64,000 nucleotides of DNA from UBA7960 sp964348755 (GCA_964348755.1 CAYGDW010000004.1:1-64000); one strand, 5' to 3'; positions 1 to 7,979 are shown, counted from the stretch's first letter. A program made the numbers and translations. Notes: generated by a model from the letters alone, not told the origin.

Positions 1-1464
1 GGCTACGAGTGCCTGATTAAGAAATACGACGGCAACCAGAACCGCCGCAAGGTGCACGAGGGCATCGAGGGGTTGCTGATAAGCATCTACTGTATGAGCA
101 ACCTGCCATTTGGCGAGTGGGTGTACGAGGATTACAACGCCTTTGTGGAGGGCAAAAAGGACATAGTAGATCAGCAATCGGGCGAGGTGCTGAACCCTGC
201 AGATTATTATGATGCCACAGGCTATCCGGTGTATTTGGAGCGCAGCACCGTAAGGCATTATTTCTACAAAAACAAAGCCTTAGTTGACAGTTTGCGCAAA
301 AACCGTATCGACTTCATCACCCAAAATACACCTTACAACCAGCGCAGGAGGCCAGATTACAGCCTGTCGAAAATATCAATGGACGACCGCACACTGCCCA
401 GGCGCACCCAGGATGGCGATATGGTGAATGTATATTTTGCAATGGATGTGCTGTCGGGGGCATGGATAGGCTACACCCACAAACGGGGCGCTTTGGCGGT
501 GGAAGATGTGTGGGAGTGCTTTCGCAACATGTACGCCACGCTCAATAGCCATGGCATGGTGTGGCCCGGCGAGGTGGAAGTGGAGCACCACCTGATGAGC
601 AGTATATCGGATGAGTTGAGCCTGATGTTTGCACACAATACCTTTTGCGCGCCGGGGCTTTCGCGCGGCAAGCGCGCCGAGCAAGGAGTAAGGGCCAAGA
701 AGTATGAAGACGAGAAACGGCATCAGACAGGCATAGGACGCTGGTATGGCAAAGGGGCTTTCAAAACCAAATCGGCCAATAAAGACCCCGAGTATAAGGA
801 CGAAAGATTGCCCTTTGCCCGGCTTATTGCCGACGACATAGAGAGCATAAATCGCCATAACAATGCGCTGCATCCAGACCAGAAGCGTTTCGGCGGCAAA
901 ACCCGCTGGCAGGTGCTTGCAGAAAATCAAAACCCGCAACTCGCTGCAGCACAGCCGCACCTGCTTATGCGATATCTGGGCAAGTCCACAAAAACCAGCA
1001 TTACCAACAACACCTATCTGAAAGTGCAGTACGCCACCTATGCCATAGAGAGCTACGCGGTGATAAAGCGGCTCAAGCCCGGCAACTACGAAGTGGAAGC
1101 CCGATGGCTGCGAGATGCGGATGGGGGTATGGATGAGGTGTACCTGTATCAGGACGATAAGTATATAGGCATGGCCATGAAGGAGGAGCGCTACAATGAG
1201 GCCAAGATAGAGCGCACCGGCAAGGATGAGGAGATTCGTACCCGCCAGGCTAAGAGGCAGGCCACATTTCACAAAGAGCTGAAAGAGGAGAGGGAGAAGA
1301 AATACCGCAAGGTGGCAGTGTTTGCCGCCAATACAAACTACCACGATACACTGCAGCCCGAGATACTTGCCGTAACACCCGATGCGCAGCCGGAGCCCAA
1401 TGACGAACCGCTTGCTAATTATGACCCCGAATATTGGGTGCAGAAGGCACTCAGAGACAGATAA
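1..1464 (+). CDS. Mu-like transposase (MuA), 5' part outside window
   Basis: The reading frame is open from base 1, so the N-terminal DNA-binding domains lie outside the window; 487 residues are visible. This is the DDE recombinase that cuts and joins phage ends during replicative transposition. The first catalytic Asp is probably the D at 445-447 (in YFAMDVLSG). An acidic residue follows in the EVEVEHHL stretch near 583, and the final Glu is probably at 679-681 (in KRAEQG). A basic, Glu/Lys-rich C-terminal tail follows, where MuA contacts MuB. The MuB ATPase begins 39 bases downstream, the normal order in transposable phages. The family is clear; assignment of the three acidic residues was made by eye. 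Confidence 0.9.
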   Translation, partial: GYECLIKKYDGNQNRRKVHEGIEGLLISIYCMSNLPFGEWVYEDYNAFVEGKKDIVDQQSGEVLNPADYYDATGYPVYLERSTVRHYFYKNKALVDSLRKNRIDFITQNTPYNQRRRPDYSLSKISMDDRTLPRRTQDGDMVNVYFAMDVLSGAWIGYTHKRGALAVEDVWECFRNMYATLNSHGMVWPGEVEVEHHLMSSISDELSLMFAHNTFCAPGLSRGKRAEQGVRAKKYEDEKRHQTGIGRWYGKGAFKTKSANKDPEYKDERLPFARLIADDIESINRHNNALHPDQKRFGGKTRWQVLAENQNPQLAAAQPHLLMRYLGKSTKTSITNNTYLKVQYATYAIESYAVIKRLKPGNYEVEARWLRDADGGMDEVYLYQDDKYIGMAMKEERYNEAKIERTGKDEEIRTRQAKRQATFHKELKEEREKKYRKVAVFAANTNYHDTLQPEILAVTPDAQPEPNDEPLANYDPEYWVQKALRDR

Positions 1465-1503
1465 TGCAATACAGTTACATAACCCTTTAAAACCCGTTGA
1501 ATT

Positions 1504-2391
1504 ATGATTACAGAAGAAATGAAAAAACAGATTGTTGCAGCCATTGAGGCCAACAGGAGCAAGTATGCCAGCGATGCCAGGTTTGCCATTGCGCTTGGGA
1601 TAAACGCTGCGCAGTTTTCGAGCGTCCGCAGGGGCAAGCTCGATCGTATACTGAGCGATACCAACTGGATAAGCATAGCCCGGAGGCTGGATGTGCAATT
1701 GGGTGCCCGGCAGGAGTGGAAAACCGCCAAAACACCAGTGTATATATATATCTACAATCAACTGAAGGAGTGCCAGGACAACAGCCAGAGCGGACTGCTC
1801 TGCGACCGCGCCGATGTGGGCAAAACATACACCGCCCGGTGCTATGTGAAGGAAAACCGCAATGCGGTGTATATAGACTGCAGCCAGGTAAAGAGTAAGC
1901 AGAAGCTTATAAGGCAAATAGCCCGCGAGTTTGGCATATCGCACTCGGGGCGCTATAGCGATGTGTACGAAGACTTAGTATATTACCTGCGCACCCTCTC
2001 GAGTCCATTAGTGATACTTGATGAGGCGGGCGACCTTGATTATGCCGCCTTTTTGGAGCTGAAGGCGCTGTGGAACGCCACCGAGTTTGTGTGCGGCTGG
2101 TACATGATGGGGGCCGACGGACTAAAGACCAAGATAGAGGAACATATGGGCAGGAAAAAAGTAGGATACGAGGAGTTGTTTTCTCGATTTGGCAAGCGGT
2201 TCTTAAAGATCACCCCCGATGGCACGGAAGCCTGGGATGATTTTGCCCGCGCCCAGGTGGCCCTTATAGCTCGCGCCAACTGCCCCGATGCCGATGTGAA
2301 GAAGATATATCACAACACAGGCGGCTCTTTGCGCCGCATACCCGTAGAGCTGAGCAAGATGGACAAGGATATAAAAGCCCATGCAGAATGA
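1504..2391 (+). CDS. MuB-like transposition target-selection ATPase
   Basis: A 295-residue AAA+ protein immediately after the transposase. MuB-type proteins polymerise on target DNA, activate the transposase and confer target immunity. Residues 15-65 look like a helix-turn-helix domain (YASDARFAIALGINAAQFSS). The P-loop is at about 100-108 (CDRADVGKT), and Walker B is LVILDEAGD at about 169-177. The first Gly of the canonical GxxxxGKT is replaced by Asp. A short C-terminal helical region follows. Its stop overlaps the next start by 4 bases (ATGA), which suggests translational coupling. Identification rests on domain layout and position next to MuA. Confidence 0.88.
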   Translation: MITEEMKKQIVAAIEANRSKYASDARFAIALGINAAQFSSVRRGKLDRILSDTNWISIARRLDVQLGARQEWKTAKTPVYIYIYNQLKECQDNSQSGLLCDRADVGKTYTARCYVKENRNAVYIDCSQVKSKQKLIRQIAREFGISHSGRYSDVYEDLVYYLRTLSSPLVILDEAGDLDYAAFLELKALWNATEFVCGWYMMGADGLKTKIEEHMGRKKVGYEELFSRFGKRFLKITPDGTEAWDDFARAQVALIARANCPDADVKKIYHNTGGSLRRIPVELSKMDKDIKAHAE

Positions 2392-3080
2392 CAGAGACTA
2401 AAAAGAAACGGGCGCAAACCATACGAAGGGCTATTTCAGTAACCGATCTGGCCAATTATGCCCCTCGTCTGCTGCCTTTTGAGGGTGCATGGTACGATTT
2501 GGTCGGCTGCCCTGAGCTAAAGGGCACATGGCTGATATGGGGCGACAGCGGCAGCGGCAAAACCCGTTTTGCTCTGCAGCTTGCCAAGTATCTTACCAAT
2601 TTCTGCAAGGTGGGTATCAACTCACTCGAAGAGGGGTTGAGTGCCAGCCTGAAGATCGCTTTTGGGGAGGTAAAAATGGAGGAGGTAAAGCGCAAGATAA
2701 TATTGCTTGATCAGGAGCCAATAAGCGAGCTTGCAGCGCGCATAAAAGCGCCGCACGGCCCGCGGGTGTGGATAATAGACAGCATGCAATACACCGGACT
2801 GAACTACAACGACTATAAGGCTTTCCGGGAGCTGTTCAAGCACCGCCTTTTGATACTGATAAGCCACTCGAGCGGCAACCTTCCGGAGGGGCGCACCGCC
2901 CAGAAGATTCGTTTTGATGCCTTTGTGAAGATCCGCGTGGAGGGGTATCGCGCCTTTGCCATGAGCCGCTATGGTGGCGGCAAAACTTACGAGATATGGC
3001 CCGAAGGGGCAGCCCGATACTGGGGAGAAAGAGACACATTAAACAAAATCCTTTGCCATGATAACCCTGAAACAGATTAA
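2388..3080 (+). CDS. phage P-loop ATPase (RecA/AAA-like)
   Basis: A 230-residue single-domain NTPase with a canonical Walker A, GDSGSGKT, at residues 52-59, and a Walker B-like strand VWIIDSMQ near residue 130. Ser follows the Asp in that strand, as in RecA/DnaB-like folds. It overlaps MuB by 4 bases and the next gene by 23 bases, so it belongs to the early operon. Similar ATPases accompany MuA/MuB in Bacteroidota transposable phages, but their role is not established; a replication or DNA-handling role is only inferred. No helicase or protease domain is attached. Confidence 0.75.
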   Translation: MTETKKKRAQTIRRAISVTDLANYAPRLLPFEGAWYDLVGCPELKGTWLIWGDSGSGKTRFALQLAKYLTNFCKVGINSLEEGLSASLKIAFGEVKMEEVKRKIILLDQEPISELAARIKAPHGPRVWIIDSMQYTGLNYNDYKAFRELFKHRLLILISHSSGNLPEGRTAQKIRFDAFVKIRVEGYRAFAMSRYGGGKTYEIWPEGAARYWGERDTLNKILCHDNPETD

Positions 3081-3405
3081 AACAACCACCGAACAGGTAT
3101 TTGACCTTGAGGCGGGCAGCCTCGAAAGCCCCAGCCGCAAGGTTGGCATTACCGATGGCCGCCATGCCTACTGGCTTGCCGCTGTGTATTTTGGATTCAA
3201 ACAAACCAACGCAGCCACCACTATACAAAGGCATCATGCCAGTGCTTATAACAGCATTACCCGGTGCCTGCACTTGTGCCAATCAGAGCCCGGGTACAAG
3301 AAAAGAGTAATCGAACTATTAAACAACCTAAAGCCTTATGAAAAAACTGAAAAAAATCGCGCCAGCGTTACCCTTTTTAGGTGCGCTGTTGATGCTGTGC
3401 TTTGA
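3058..3405 (+). CDS. DnaA domain IV-like small DNA-binding protein
   Basis: A 115-residue protein whose middle resembles the C-terminal helix-turn-helix domain of DnaA. A basic Arg-Lys pair is followed by a helix starting ITDGRHAYWLAAVYFG, then a second helix and a recognition-like segment IQRHHASAYNSI, comparable to the DnaA signature containing RDHSTV. No ATPase domain is present. It starts inside the preceding ATPase gene and its 3' end overlaps the next small gene by 68 bases. A role in marking or blocking DnaA boxes, or in phage replication, is possible but inferred. The similarity was judged by eye. Confidence 0.6.
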   Translation: MITLKQIKTTTEQVFDLEAGSLESPSRKVGITDGRHAYWLAAVYFGFKQTNAATTIQRHHASAYNSITRCLHLCQSEPGYKKRVIELLNNLKPYEKTEKNRASVTLFRCAVDAVL

Positions 3406-3532
3406 GGCGCAGCCGGGCCCCGGCTGGTTTGCCAGGCAAATGATTATCGCAATAGTGGCTATAGCTCTGCTCGCCTGGGCAGTAGTATTGAGCCGCAAAT
3501 ATCCAATATGCCATGAGCGAGATCAGGAATAA
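3338..3532 (+). CDS. small two-helix membrane protein
   Basis: A 64-residue protein with a basic N-terminus (MKKLKKIAPALPF) and two hydrophobic stretches, about residues 9-22 and 34-51, separated by a Gly/Pro turn. This is consistent with two membrane helices. It overlaps the genes on both sides (68 bases upstream, 20 bases downstream) in the packed early operon. Its function is unknown. Small membrane proteins in this part of a phage can act in superinfection exclusion or lysis, but nothing here points to either. Confidence 0.5.
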   Translation: MKKLKKIAPALPFLGALLMLCFEAQPGPGWFARQMIIAIVAIALLAWAVVLSRKYPICHERDQE

Positions 3533-3794
3533 CAGAGCTGCCATAATAGGGTGTGAGATCATACTCAGGCACACGGAAGCCCGCATAGAGGCCATTGAAG
3601 AGCGTCTGCTGAGCGAGAAAATGACCAATCGCAAGTTTATGCAACTGTGCGACGAGCGCGGTGCCCTGATGATGAAAAGGCGCACTGCTATTAAAAAACT
3701 ACAATACGCCCGCAAGGGGAAAAACCCGTGGGGGGAGGCCGAAGCGGTGTTGAGCTGGCAGCGCCACCTGCAGGTAATAAGAGCTGATTTGTAA
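3513..3794 (+). CDS. hypothetical phage protein, coiled-coil
   Basis: A 93-residue, mostly helical and charged protein. Residues 18-60 (RHTEARIEAIEERLLSEK and following) have a heptad-like pattern expected of a short coiled coil. No catalytic motif is visible. It overlaps the preceding membrane-protein gene by 20 bases in another frame and is followed by a 21-base gap with an A/C-rich leader before the DUF3164 gene. I do not recognise a family. It is kept as real because it fills the operon without gaps and its base composition matches its neighbours. Confidence 0.55.
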   Translation: MSEIRNNRAAIIGCEIILRHTEARIEAIEERLLSEKMTNRKFMQLCDERGALMMKRRTAIKKLQYARKGKNPWGEAEAVLSWQRHLQVIRADL

Positions 3795-3815
3795 ACCCTT
3801 TTAAACATAATTACA

Positions 3816-4478
3816 ATGAATATTGATTTGAAATCTCTGAGCGCCGAACAGAAATTGGAGCTTATGAAGCAGTTAGAAGCCGAGGAAGCGGCACAACGGC
3901 AAAAGATTAAGGAAGACCGCGAAACCTACAAGAAGATTGTGGATGAAACCATAGTGAATGTATTTGACCTGCTGCGCCAACTGAGCAATCAGATTGCACT
4001 TGCGAAGGAGTTTACCTACAACTCTTTTGGAGACATTATGGAAATGAAGGCCGATGTGTATGGCGAGCGCGTGAGCGAGCAGTACAGCCACACCTTTACC
4101 ACCATCGACGGCAAGCTGCGCATAAAGCTGGGCCACCATGTAAGCGACGATTACGACGACACAATGAATGTGGGCGTCGAAAAGGTGAAAAAATACATAA
4201 GCAGCTTAGGCAAAGACAAGGAGAGCAAGCAATTGGTGGGAGCCGTGCTGCAACTTCTGAGCCGCAATAAGGAGGGCAAGCTGCATGCCAGCAGGGTGGT
4301 GCAACTCAGCAAGATGGCCGACGAAAGCGGCAACGCTGATTTTGTAGAGGGCGTAAAAATAATACGCGATGCCCACCAGCCACAGCGTAGCAAAAACTAC
4401 ATACAGGCATGGTATCGCAGCGATAACGATACTAAAAACGAGTGGCAAAGCCTGCCCCTGAGCATAACCGAAGCCTGA
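3816..4478 (+). CDS. DUF3164 family phage protein
   Basis: A 220-residue protein of a type common in the early region of Mu-like phages (DUF3164). A Lys/Glu-rich N-terminal coiled segment (residues 1-45) precedes a conserved core with the stretches YKKIVDETIVNVFD, KEFTYNSFGDI and RIKLGHHVSDDYDDTMNVG. The C-terminal third is charged and helical. The family's function is unknown. It has its own short intergenic leader of the type also seen before the MuB and ASCH genes. Assignment is by remembered family pattern and position. Confidence 0.72.
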   Translation: MNIDLKSLSAEQKLELMKQLEAEEAAQRQKIKEDRETYKKIVDETIVNVFDLLRQLSNQIALAKEFTYNSFGDIMEMKADVYGERVSEQYSHTFTTIDGKLRIKLGHHVSDDYDDTMNVGVEKVKKYISSLGKDKESKQLVGAVLQLLSRNKEGKLHASRVVQLSKMADESGNADFVEGVKIIRDAHQPQRSKNYIQAWYRSDNDTKNEWQSLPLSITEA

Positions 4479-4481
4479 GCC

Positions 4482-4661
4482 ATGAGCACCCCACCCCTTA
4501 GCACCGTAAGATATAAGGTGTATTACCAGAAGCCTTGCGGCTACATGGAGGTAATGACCATGGAGGTAGAAAACAACTCCATGGCCATTACCAACTTAGT
4601 ATATGATTTTTATAAACTGCACCCCGGTTGCACAATAATAAGGTACATCAAAATCGACTGA
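4482..4661 (+). CDS. small hypothetical phage protein (59 aa)
   Basis: A complete 59-codon frame, ATG to TGA, that exactly fills the space between the DUF3164 gene and the next gene (3-base and 1-base gaps). The product starts MSTPPLSTVRYKVYYQKPCG and ends TIIRYIKID, suggesting a small beta-rich protein. No family is recognised. Support comes from perfect packing in the operon and from the continuation of the local pattern of genes separated by a few bases. Confidence 0.6.
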   Translation: MSTPPLSTVRYKVYYQKPCGYMEVMTMEVENNSMAITNLVYDFYKLHPGCTIIRYIKID

Positions 4662-4662
4662 G

Positions 4663-5097
4663 ATGAATAGCGACAGCAAAAAACACAAAATCAAGACTTT
4701 CCACGCGTTGCTTGCCTGCCTGCATCTGATGAGTTACAAGGAGGACATGCTTGCAGGCTACGGTGTGGAAAGCACTACTGAGCTTGATGAGTGGGAGTTG
4801 GATGAGCTTATCAACCGGCTCCGCGACCAGGAACGACAACTGCACCACAAGCATGATGCAGAGATTCGTGGGCTGCGCAGCGTGGCCCTTACCATACTGC
4901 AACGGATGGGTATATATTGCAACAACGGCGACTGGGGAGTGGTCAACAACTTTTTGCTCAACCCCCGTGTGGCCGGTAAGATGCTCTACGAGATGAAGGC
5001 CGACGAGCTGCGCGAACTAAACAAAAAGCTGCGCGGCATAGAGCGCAAAAAAGCAGAGCAAAAAGAAAAAGCAGAATACCTTGCCCTAAACAACTAA
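4663..5097 (+). CDS. GemA/Mu gp16-like protein (tentative)
   Basis: A 144-residue helical protein. The arrangement resembles phage Mu gp16/GemA (DUF1018): an N-terminal helix pair ending in ELDEWELDELINRLRDQ, a spacer, then a second module starting GLRSVALTILQRMGIY and including GVVNNFLLNPRVAGKMLYEM. A strongly charged Lys/Glu C-terminus follows. GemA in Mu modulates host gene expression. The match is approximate and made by eye; it may simply be an uncharacterised Bacteroidota phage protein. It begins one base after the preceding stop. Confidence 0.5.
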   Translation: MNSDSKKHKIKTFHALLACLHLMSYKEDMLAGYGVESTTELDEWELDELINRLRDQERQLHHKHDAEIRGLRSVALTILQRMGIYCNNGDWGVVNNFLLNPRVAGKMLYEMKADELRELNKKLRGIERKKAEQKEKAEYLALNN

Positions 5098-5102
5098 AAG
5101 GT

Positions 5103-5525
5103 ATGACAGAGAAACGATACTACCTCACATCAGTACAATTTGATGGAGAAATAGAGCTGGGCTACTGTGGCGAGGGTTATTTGGTGCGGTTTGAAAACCG
5201 CGGCAACCTTGACAGCGTGCAACGAGCCTGGCTGCTGACCCACTTACCCATACACCTGCATGCCCTGGAAGAGCTAAAGAAGAAAAGCAAAACCCTTACC
5301 ATTACGCAGGTGCGGCAGGCGATATGCTTCGATGATTTCTGGAATCGCTACGACCACAAGGCTGTAAGCAGCAAAAAGAAGGCCCTGGCAGCCTGGCAGC
5401 GCATGCCCGAGGCAGAACGCATAAAGGCATACAACCACATACAGCGCTACCTGCAAAGCCTGCCCGGCGGCATATCGAAAAAGTATGCCGAAACATACCT
5501 CAACTCGCAGCTGTGGAACAATTAA
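5103..5525 (+). CDS. hypothetical phage protein with replication-protein-like C-terminus
   Basis: A 140-residue protein. The N-terminal part (1-75) has no recognised motif. The C-terminal 65 residues (FDDFWNRYDHKAVSSKKKAL, then a Trp, then KKYAETYLNSQLWNN) resemble the tail often found at the end of phage replication proteins: a helix with FW..Y, a Lys-rich helix, and a final stretch ending in L.SQ.W. The exact role is unknown. It is separated by 5 bases from the gene before and by 12 from the gene after. Confidence 0.5.
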   Translation: MTEKRYYLTSVQFDGEIELGYCGEGYLVRFENRGNLDSVQRAWLLTHLPIHLHALEELKKKSKTLTITQVRQAICFDDFWNRYDHKAVSSKKKALAAWQRMPEAERIKAYNHIQRYLQSLPGGISKKYAETYLNSQLWNN

Positions 5526-5537
5526 AAAGACATTGAA

Positions 5538-5846
5538 ATGGATATTTACAGGCCTTTTAAATGCAAAATAAAGCTCTCGTGGCACGAGCTGAGGGTGCTG
5601 AATGAAATTATTGGGCGTGTCAGGCACAGCCAACCCCTTAAGCGCAGAGCCATGATGGAGTGGGCAATAAAGAAGCGCATGGAATACATACGCAAGCTCA
5701 TGAGCCGCAAAAAGGAGTATGTCATCACCCTTAATGCTATAGATGCCTGGGCGGCTATCACTATAATCCGCAATGCCACCCTGTGCGATGAGTATGAGAT
5801 GGTACTTGTCATCAAAATAGAAGACCATGTGGCAAGATTGATGTGA
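5538..5846 (+). CDS. hypothetical phage protein
   Basis: A 102-residue basic protein with a high content of Arg and Lys in the middle (residues 35-62) and a beta-rich end (EYEMVLVIKIEDHVARLM). No family is recognised. It lies between the replication-like gene and the ASCH gene and ends 35 bases before the preferred ASCH start. Its basic character could suit nucleic-acid binding, but no motif supports this. Confidence 0.5.
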   Translation: MDIYRPFKCKIKLSWHELRVLNEIIGRVRHSQPLKRRAMMEWAIKKRMEYIRKLMSRKKEYVITLNAIDAWAAITIIRNATLCDEYEMVLVIKIEDHVARLM

Positions 5847-5881
5847 TATTTAGTGTACAACACCTTAAAACCTTACAACAG

Positions 5882-6571
5882 ATGCAAAACTTTGAAAATA
5901 CCGCAACCCAGCCAACGCCCGGCAAATGTAAGCCGATTCTGTTTGCAACTCCAATGATTCAGGCTATTCTGAGGGGCGAAAAGACGCAAACCAGAGTGAT
6001 AATTAAGCACAAAAACCCGATTGAATCAATTAGACCTATCATGAGGTGCATTGAAAATGAAAAGGATTGGGACAAATACATCTTAACAGATGAGCTTGGT
6101 GAGGTTTTTTTAATCAAACCAAAATACAGTGTTGGTGATATTCTTTGGGTTCAGGAAACATGGCATCCCAAGCGCCACAATATGCCTACCGGATACAAAT
6201 ATGAGTATAAAGCAACGGCACAAGAGGATGGCAACCCCACCGATGAGCCCTGGAGGCCTGCCATGCACATGCCTATAGAGGCTTGCCGCATTTTTCTGAA
6301 AGTAACGAAAATCAGAGTAGAAAGGCTCGAAGACATTACCAAAGAAGATGCTATTGCCGAAGGCATAGAAAAATGGCAACAGGCAGGATATACCCGGTAT
6401 AAATCATATTTCAAGCCGGTGGTTGGATTTTGGGACACACACGATCACCCCTTGGGAGTACACGCTGCTGTTGCTTCTTTTCGTTCTCTTTGGGCAGATA
6501 TACACGGATTTAAAAGCCTAAATGACAATCCCTGGGTTTTTGTGTATGAATTTAAACACACGGACCACTAA
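5882..6571 (+). CDS. ASCH-domain phage protein
   Basis: A 229-residue protein related to ASCH-domain proteins found in many phages. The hallmark features are a start like KPILFATPMIQAILRGEKTQTR, the stretch YSVGDILWVQETW, the later MHMPIEACRIFLKVT, and DITKEDAIAEGI. ASCH domains have an RNA-binding-type beta-barrel fold, and some members hydrolyse modified nucleosides, so an RNA or nucleotide role is possible. I chose ATG 5882 over the GTG at 5843 (which overlaps the upstream stop) because the domain starts soon after and an A/C-rich leader like that of other early genes precedes it. It is the last gene before the early-operon terminator. Confidence 0.75.
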   Translation: MQNFENTATQPTPGKCKPILFATPMIQAILRGEKTQTRVIIKHKNPIESIRPIMRCIENEKDWDKYILTDELGEVFLIKPKYSVGDILWVQETWHPKRHNMPTGYKYEYKATAQEDGNPTDEPWRPAMHMPIEACRIFLKVTKIRVERLEDITKEDAIAEGIEKWQQAGYTRYKSYFKPVVGFWDTHDHPLGVHAAVASFRSLWADIHGFKSLNDNPWVFVYEFKHTDH

Positions 6572-6609
6572 CTCTCGTACTACCATTTTCCTGACATCAG
6601 GAAAACGAT

Positions 6610-6640
6610 AAAGACCCGGCGCTGTACCGGGTCTTTTTTA
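6610..6640 (+). terminator. intrinsic terminator of the early prophage operon
   Basis: A perfect 10-bp stem (AAAGACCCGG at 6610-6619 with CCGGGTCTTT at 6627-6636) encloses a 7-base loop and runs into a T-rich stretch. It lies 39 bases after the ASCH stop and closes the early transcription unit. Confidence 0.88.
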
Positions 6641-6665
6641 TTGTTGAAAACTGAGGCCTTAAGGT

Positions 6666-6995
6666 ATGTCGAAGAATAGTAATTTTATGGACATGAGTGA
6701 GTTAAAAACATACACCCGTGTGGGATGCCCCCCAGCGCACTACACCCGCAAGGGGAGGAGCCATGAACTTCTGAGGCGGCGCGATGAGAAGCTCGCAGTG
6801 CGCTTTTATTACCATGCGCATATACTGGGTGGGAGTTACAGCGACATACTACAACGGCTTCAGGAGGAATTTGACCTGAGCGAAAAGACTGTTATGGCCA
6901 GCCTGCGCGCCAACCAGAAGGTGCTTAACCAGCTTTTTGCCACCCGCCCAAAAGCTTCGGAGCTGCGCAAGCGCTACCCCTACTGGTGCTTTTAA
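6666..6995 (+). CDS. small helix-turn-helix-like phage protein (possible late activator)
   Basis: A 109-residue protein encoded alone after the early terminator. Residues 38-85 contain an Arg/Asp-rich helix (RRRDEKLAVRFYYHAHI), then GGSYSDILQRLQEEF, a turn, and a second helix in LSEKTVMASLRANQKV. That spacing fits a helix-turn-helix and recalls, at a distance, the Mor/C activators that sit at the same place in Mu and switch on late genes. The link to Mor is inference from position and shape. Its stop overlaps the stop of the convergent gene by 3-4 bases. Confidence 0.5.
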   Translation: MSKNSNFMDMSELKTYTRVGCPPAHYTRKGRSHELLRRRDEKLAVRFYYHAHILGGSYSDILQRLQEEFDLSEKTVMASLRANQKVLNQLFATRPKASELRKRYPYWCF

Positions 6996-7429
6996 GTGTC
7001 TATAAAAGTGGTGGTAAATTCCATGTCAATTACCTTTACGCCCGGATACCTGTTGTTGGTGGTTTGCCTGCTGCGGCTCAGGGTAGAGAACTCAACGGTG
7101 CCCCATCCCTGCAAAGCCTTATACACCTTGCGCACCACCTGCATAAGCTCAATGGCTTTAGCGCGCTTTTGCGCCGGCGACAGGTTGTCGGTAGGAAAGG
7201 GCATGCGAAATGCCAGTCGCACCACTATACGCGCTTCTACCTGCTGCTCACCTTCGCCCATATCTTCGCACTTAGTGTAGTTGATGTCAATAAGGGCACA
7301 TGGCATAATTACGGCAGGTATCATGTCCTGGTCGAGTACTTCGAGTTGACCGTAATTAAGGTCAATCATACGTATTTCGCTTACCTGCGACTGTATCTGT
7401 TGGCTTACCTTCAAATAGATTTGTTCCAT
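6992..7429 (-). CDS. phage tail/neck completion-like protein (gp37-like, tentative)
   Basis: A 145-residue protein, last in the minus-strand head-gene block. The beta-rich core with alternating strands (ARIVVRLAFRMPF, then the C-terminal VIDMEFTTTFIDT) and a central helix (AKAIELMQVVRKVYKALQGW) fit small tail-completion or neck proteins such as Mu gp37. Its location directly after a gpG-like gene agrees with this. The exact family is not certain. Confidence 0.5.
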   Translation of the reverse strand: MEQIYLKVSQQIQSQVSEIRMIDLNYGQLEVLDQDMIPAVIMPCALIDINYTKCEDMGEGEQQVEARIVVRLAFRMPFPTDNLSPAQKRAKAIELMQVVRKVYKALQGWGTVEFSTLSRSRQTTNNRYPGVKVIDMEFTTTFIDT

Positions 7430-7433
7430 CGGT

Positions 7434-7979
7434 TTATCTTTGATTTAAAAAGTGTCTGTAATCCTCTCTTAATGAATGTAGTATTTCTTTGTTGAGCCTG
7501 CGCGAATAACCCATAAATTGACGGCGCGGCATATTGATGACGCTACCCGCCTTCTTGAGCGCCATGGCCTTGTAAAACTTTGCCTGCGGAGTTTCGGTGC
7601 CATCTTTGGGAGCCCCGCCCGCCTTGTAGTGCATAGCCCAAGCCCATTTTTTCATTTTTGGGGTAACGGGTATCTGCCCCCCCTCGTTGTGTATCTGCGC
7701 ATAAGGCACCTTGCTGTCGCCTGCCGAAATAACCACCCTTCCCGGGCCTACAATCTTTGGTCTTATCGAGTTTACTAATGCGCCCGAGCGCAGCATCAGC
7801 GTGCCTGCACCGGCGGGATACCGGGCCGGCTTCCAGGCCGCGCCGTCCCATTCCTTGGTGGTAAATCGCTGCTTAAAGAACTCGGTTGCCGTTTCGGCCA
7901 ATATATTGGGCACCCTGTCGTGCAGGTAATCGGTACGCAGGGTTTCAAAAAAGTTGTGCAAATCTTTGAATGTTGTCAT
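7434..7979 (-). CDS. phage virion morphogenesis protein (Mu gpG-like)
   Basis: A 181-residue protein matching the phage virion-morphogenesis family, a head-tail joining or tail-completion factor. Typical stretches are FTTKEWDGAAWKP, TLMLRSGALVNSIRP, then YAQIHNEGGQIPVTPK, and a late NMPRRQFMGYS. This spacing is characteristic: WDG..W, L..SGAL..SI, YA.IHN.GG, P.R.F.G. Four bases separate it from the downstream gene. Upstream lies the structured RNA unit, whose -33 promoter box is inside the first codons of this gene on the other strand. Confidence 0.8.
   Translation of the reverse strand: MTTFKDLHNFFETLRTDYLHDRVPNILAETATEFFKQRFTTKEWDGAAWKPARYPAGAGTLMLRSGALVNSIRPKIVGPGRVVISAGDSKVPYAQIHNEGGQIPVTPKMKKWAWAMHYKAGGAPKDGTETPQAKFYKAMALKKAGSVINMPRRQFMGYSRRLNKEILHSLREDYRHFLNQR

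Noticed and set aside
376..1944. A 522-codon open frame on the minus strand opposite the transposase and MuB genes
   Set aside because: It is antisense to two well-supported genes and encodes a repetitive, hydrophobic, low-information product; a composition effect.
3338..3405. The 68-base overlap of two early genes as a sign that one is false
   Set aside because: Both fit the packed operon; the upstream protein's conserved part ends before the overlap, so its tail may simply be long.
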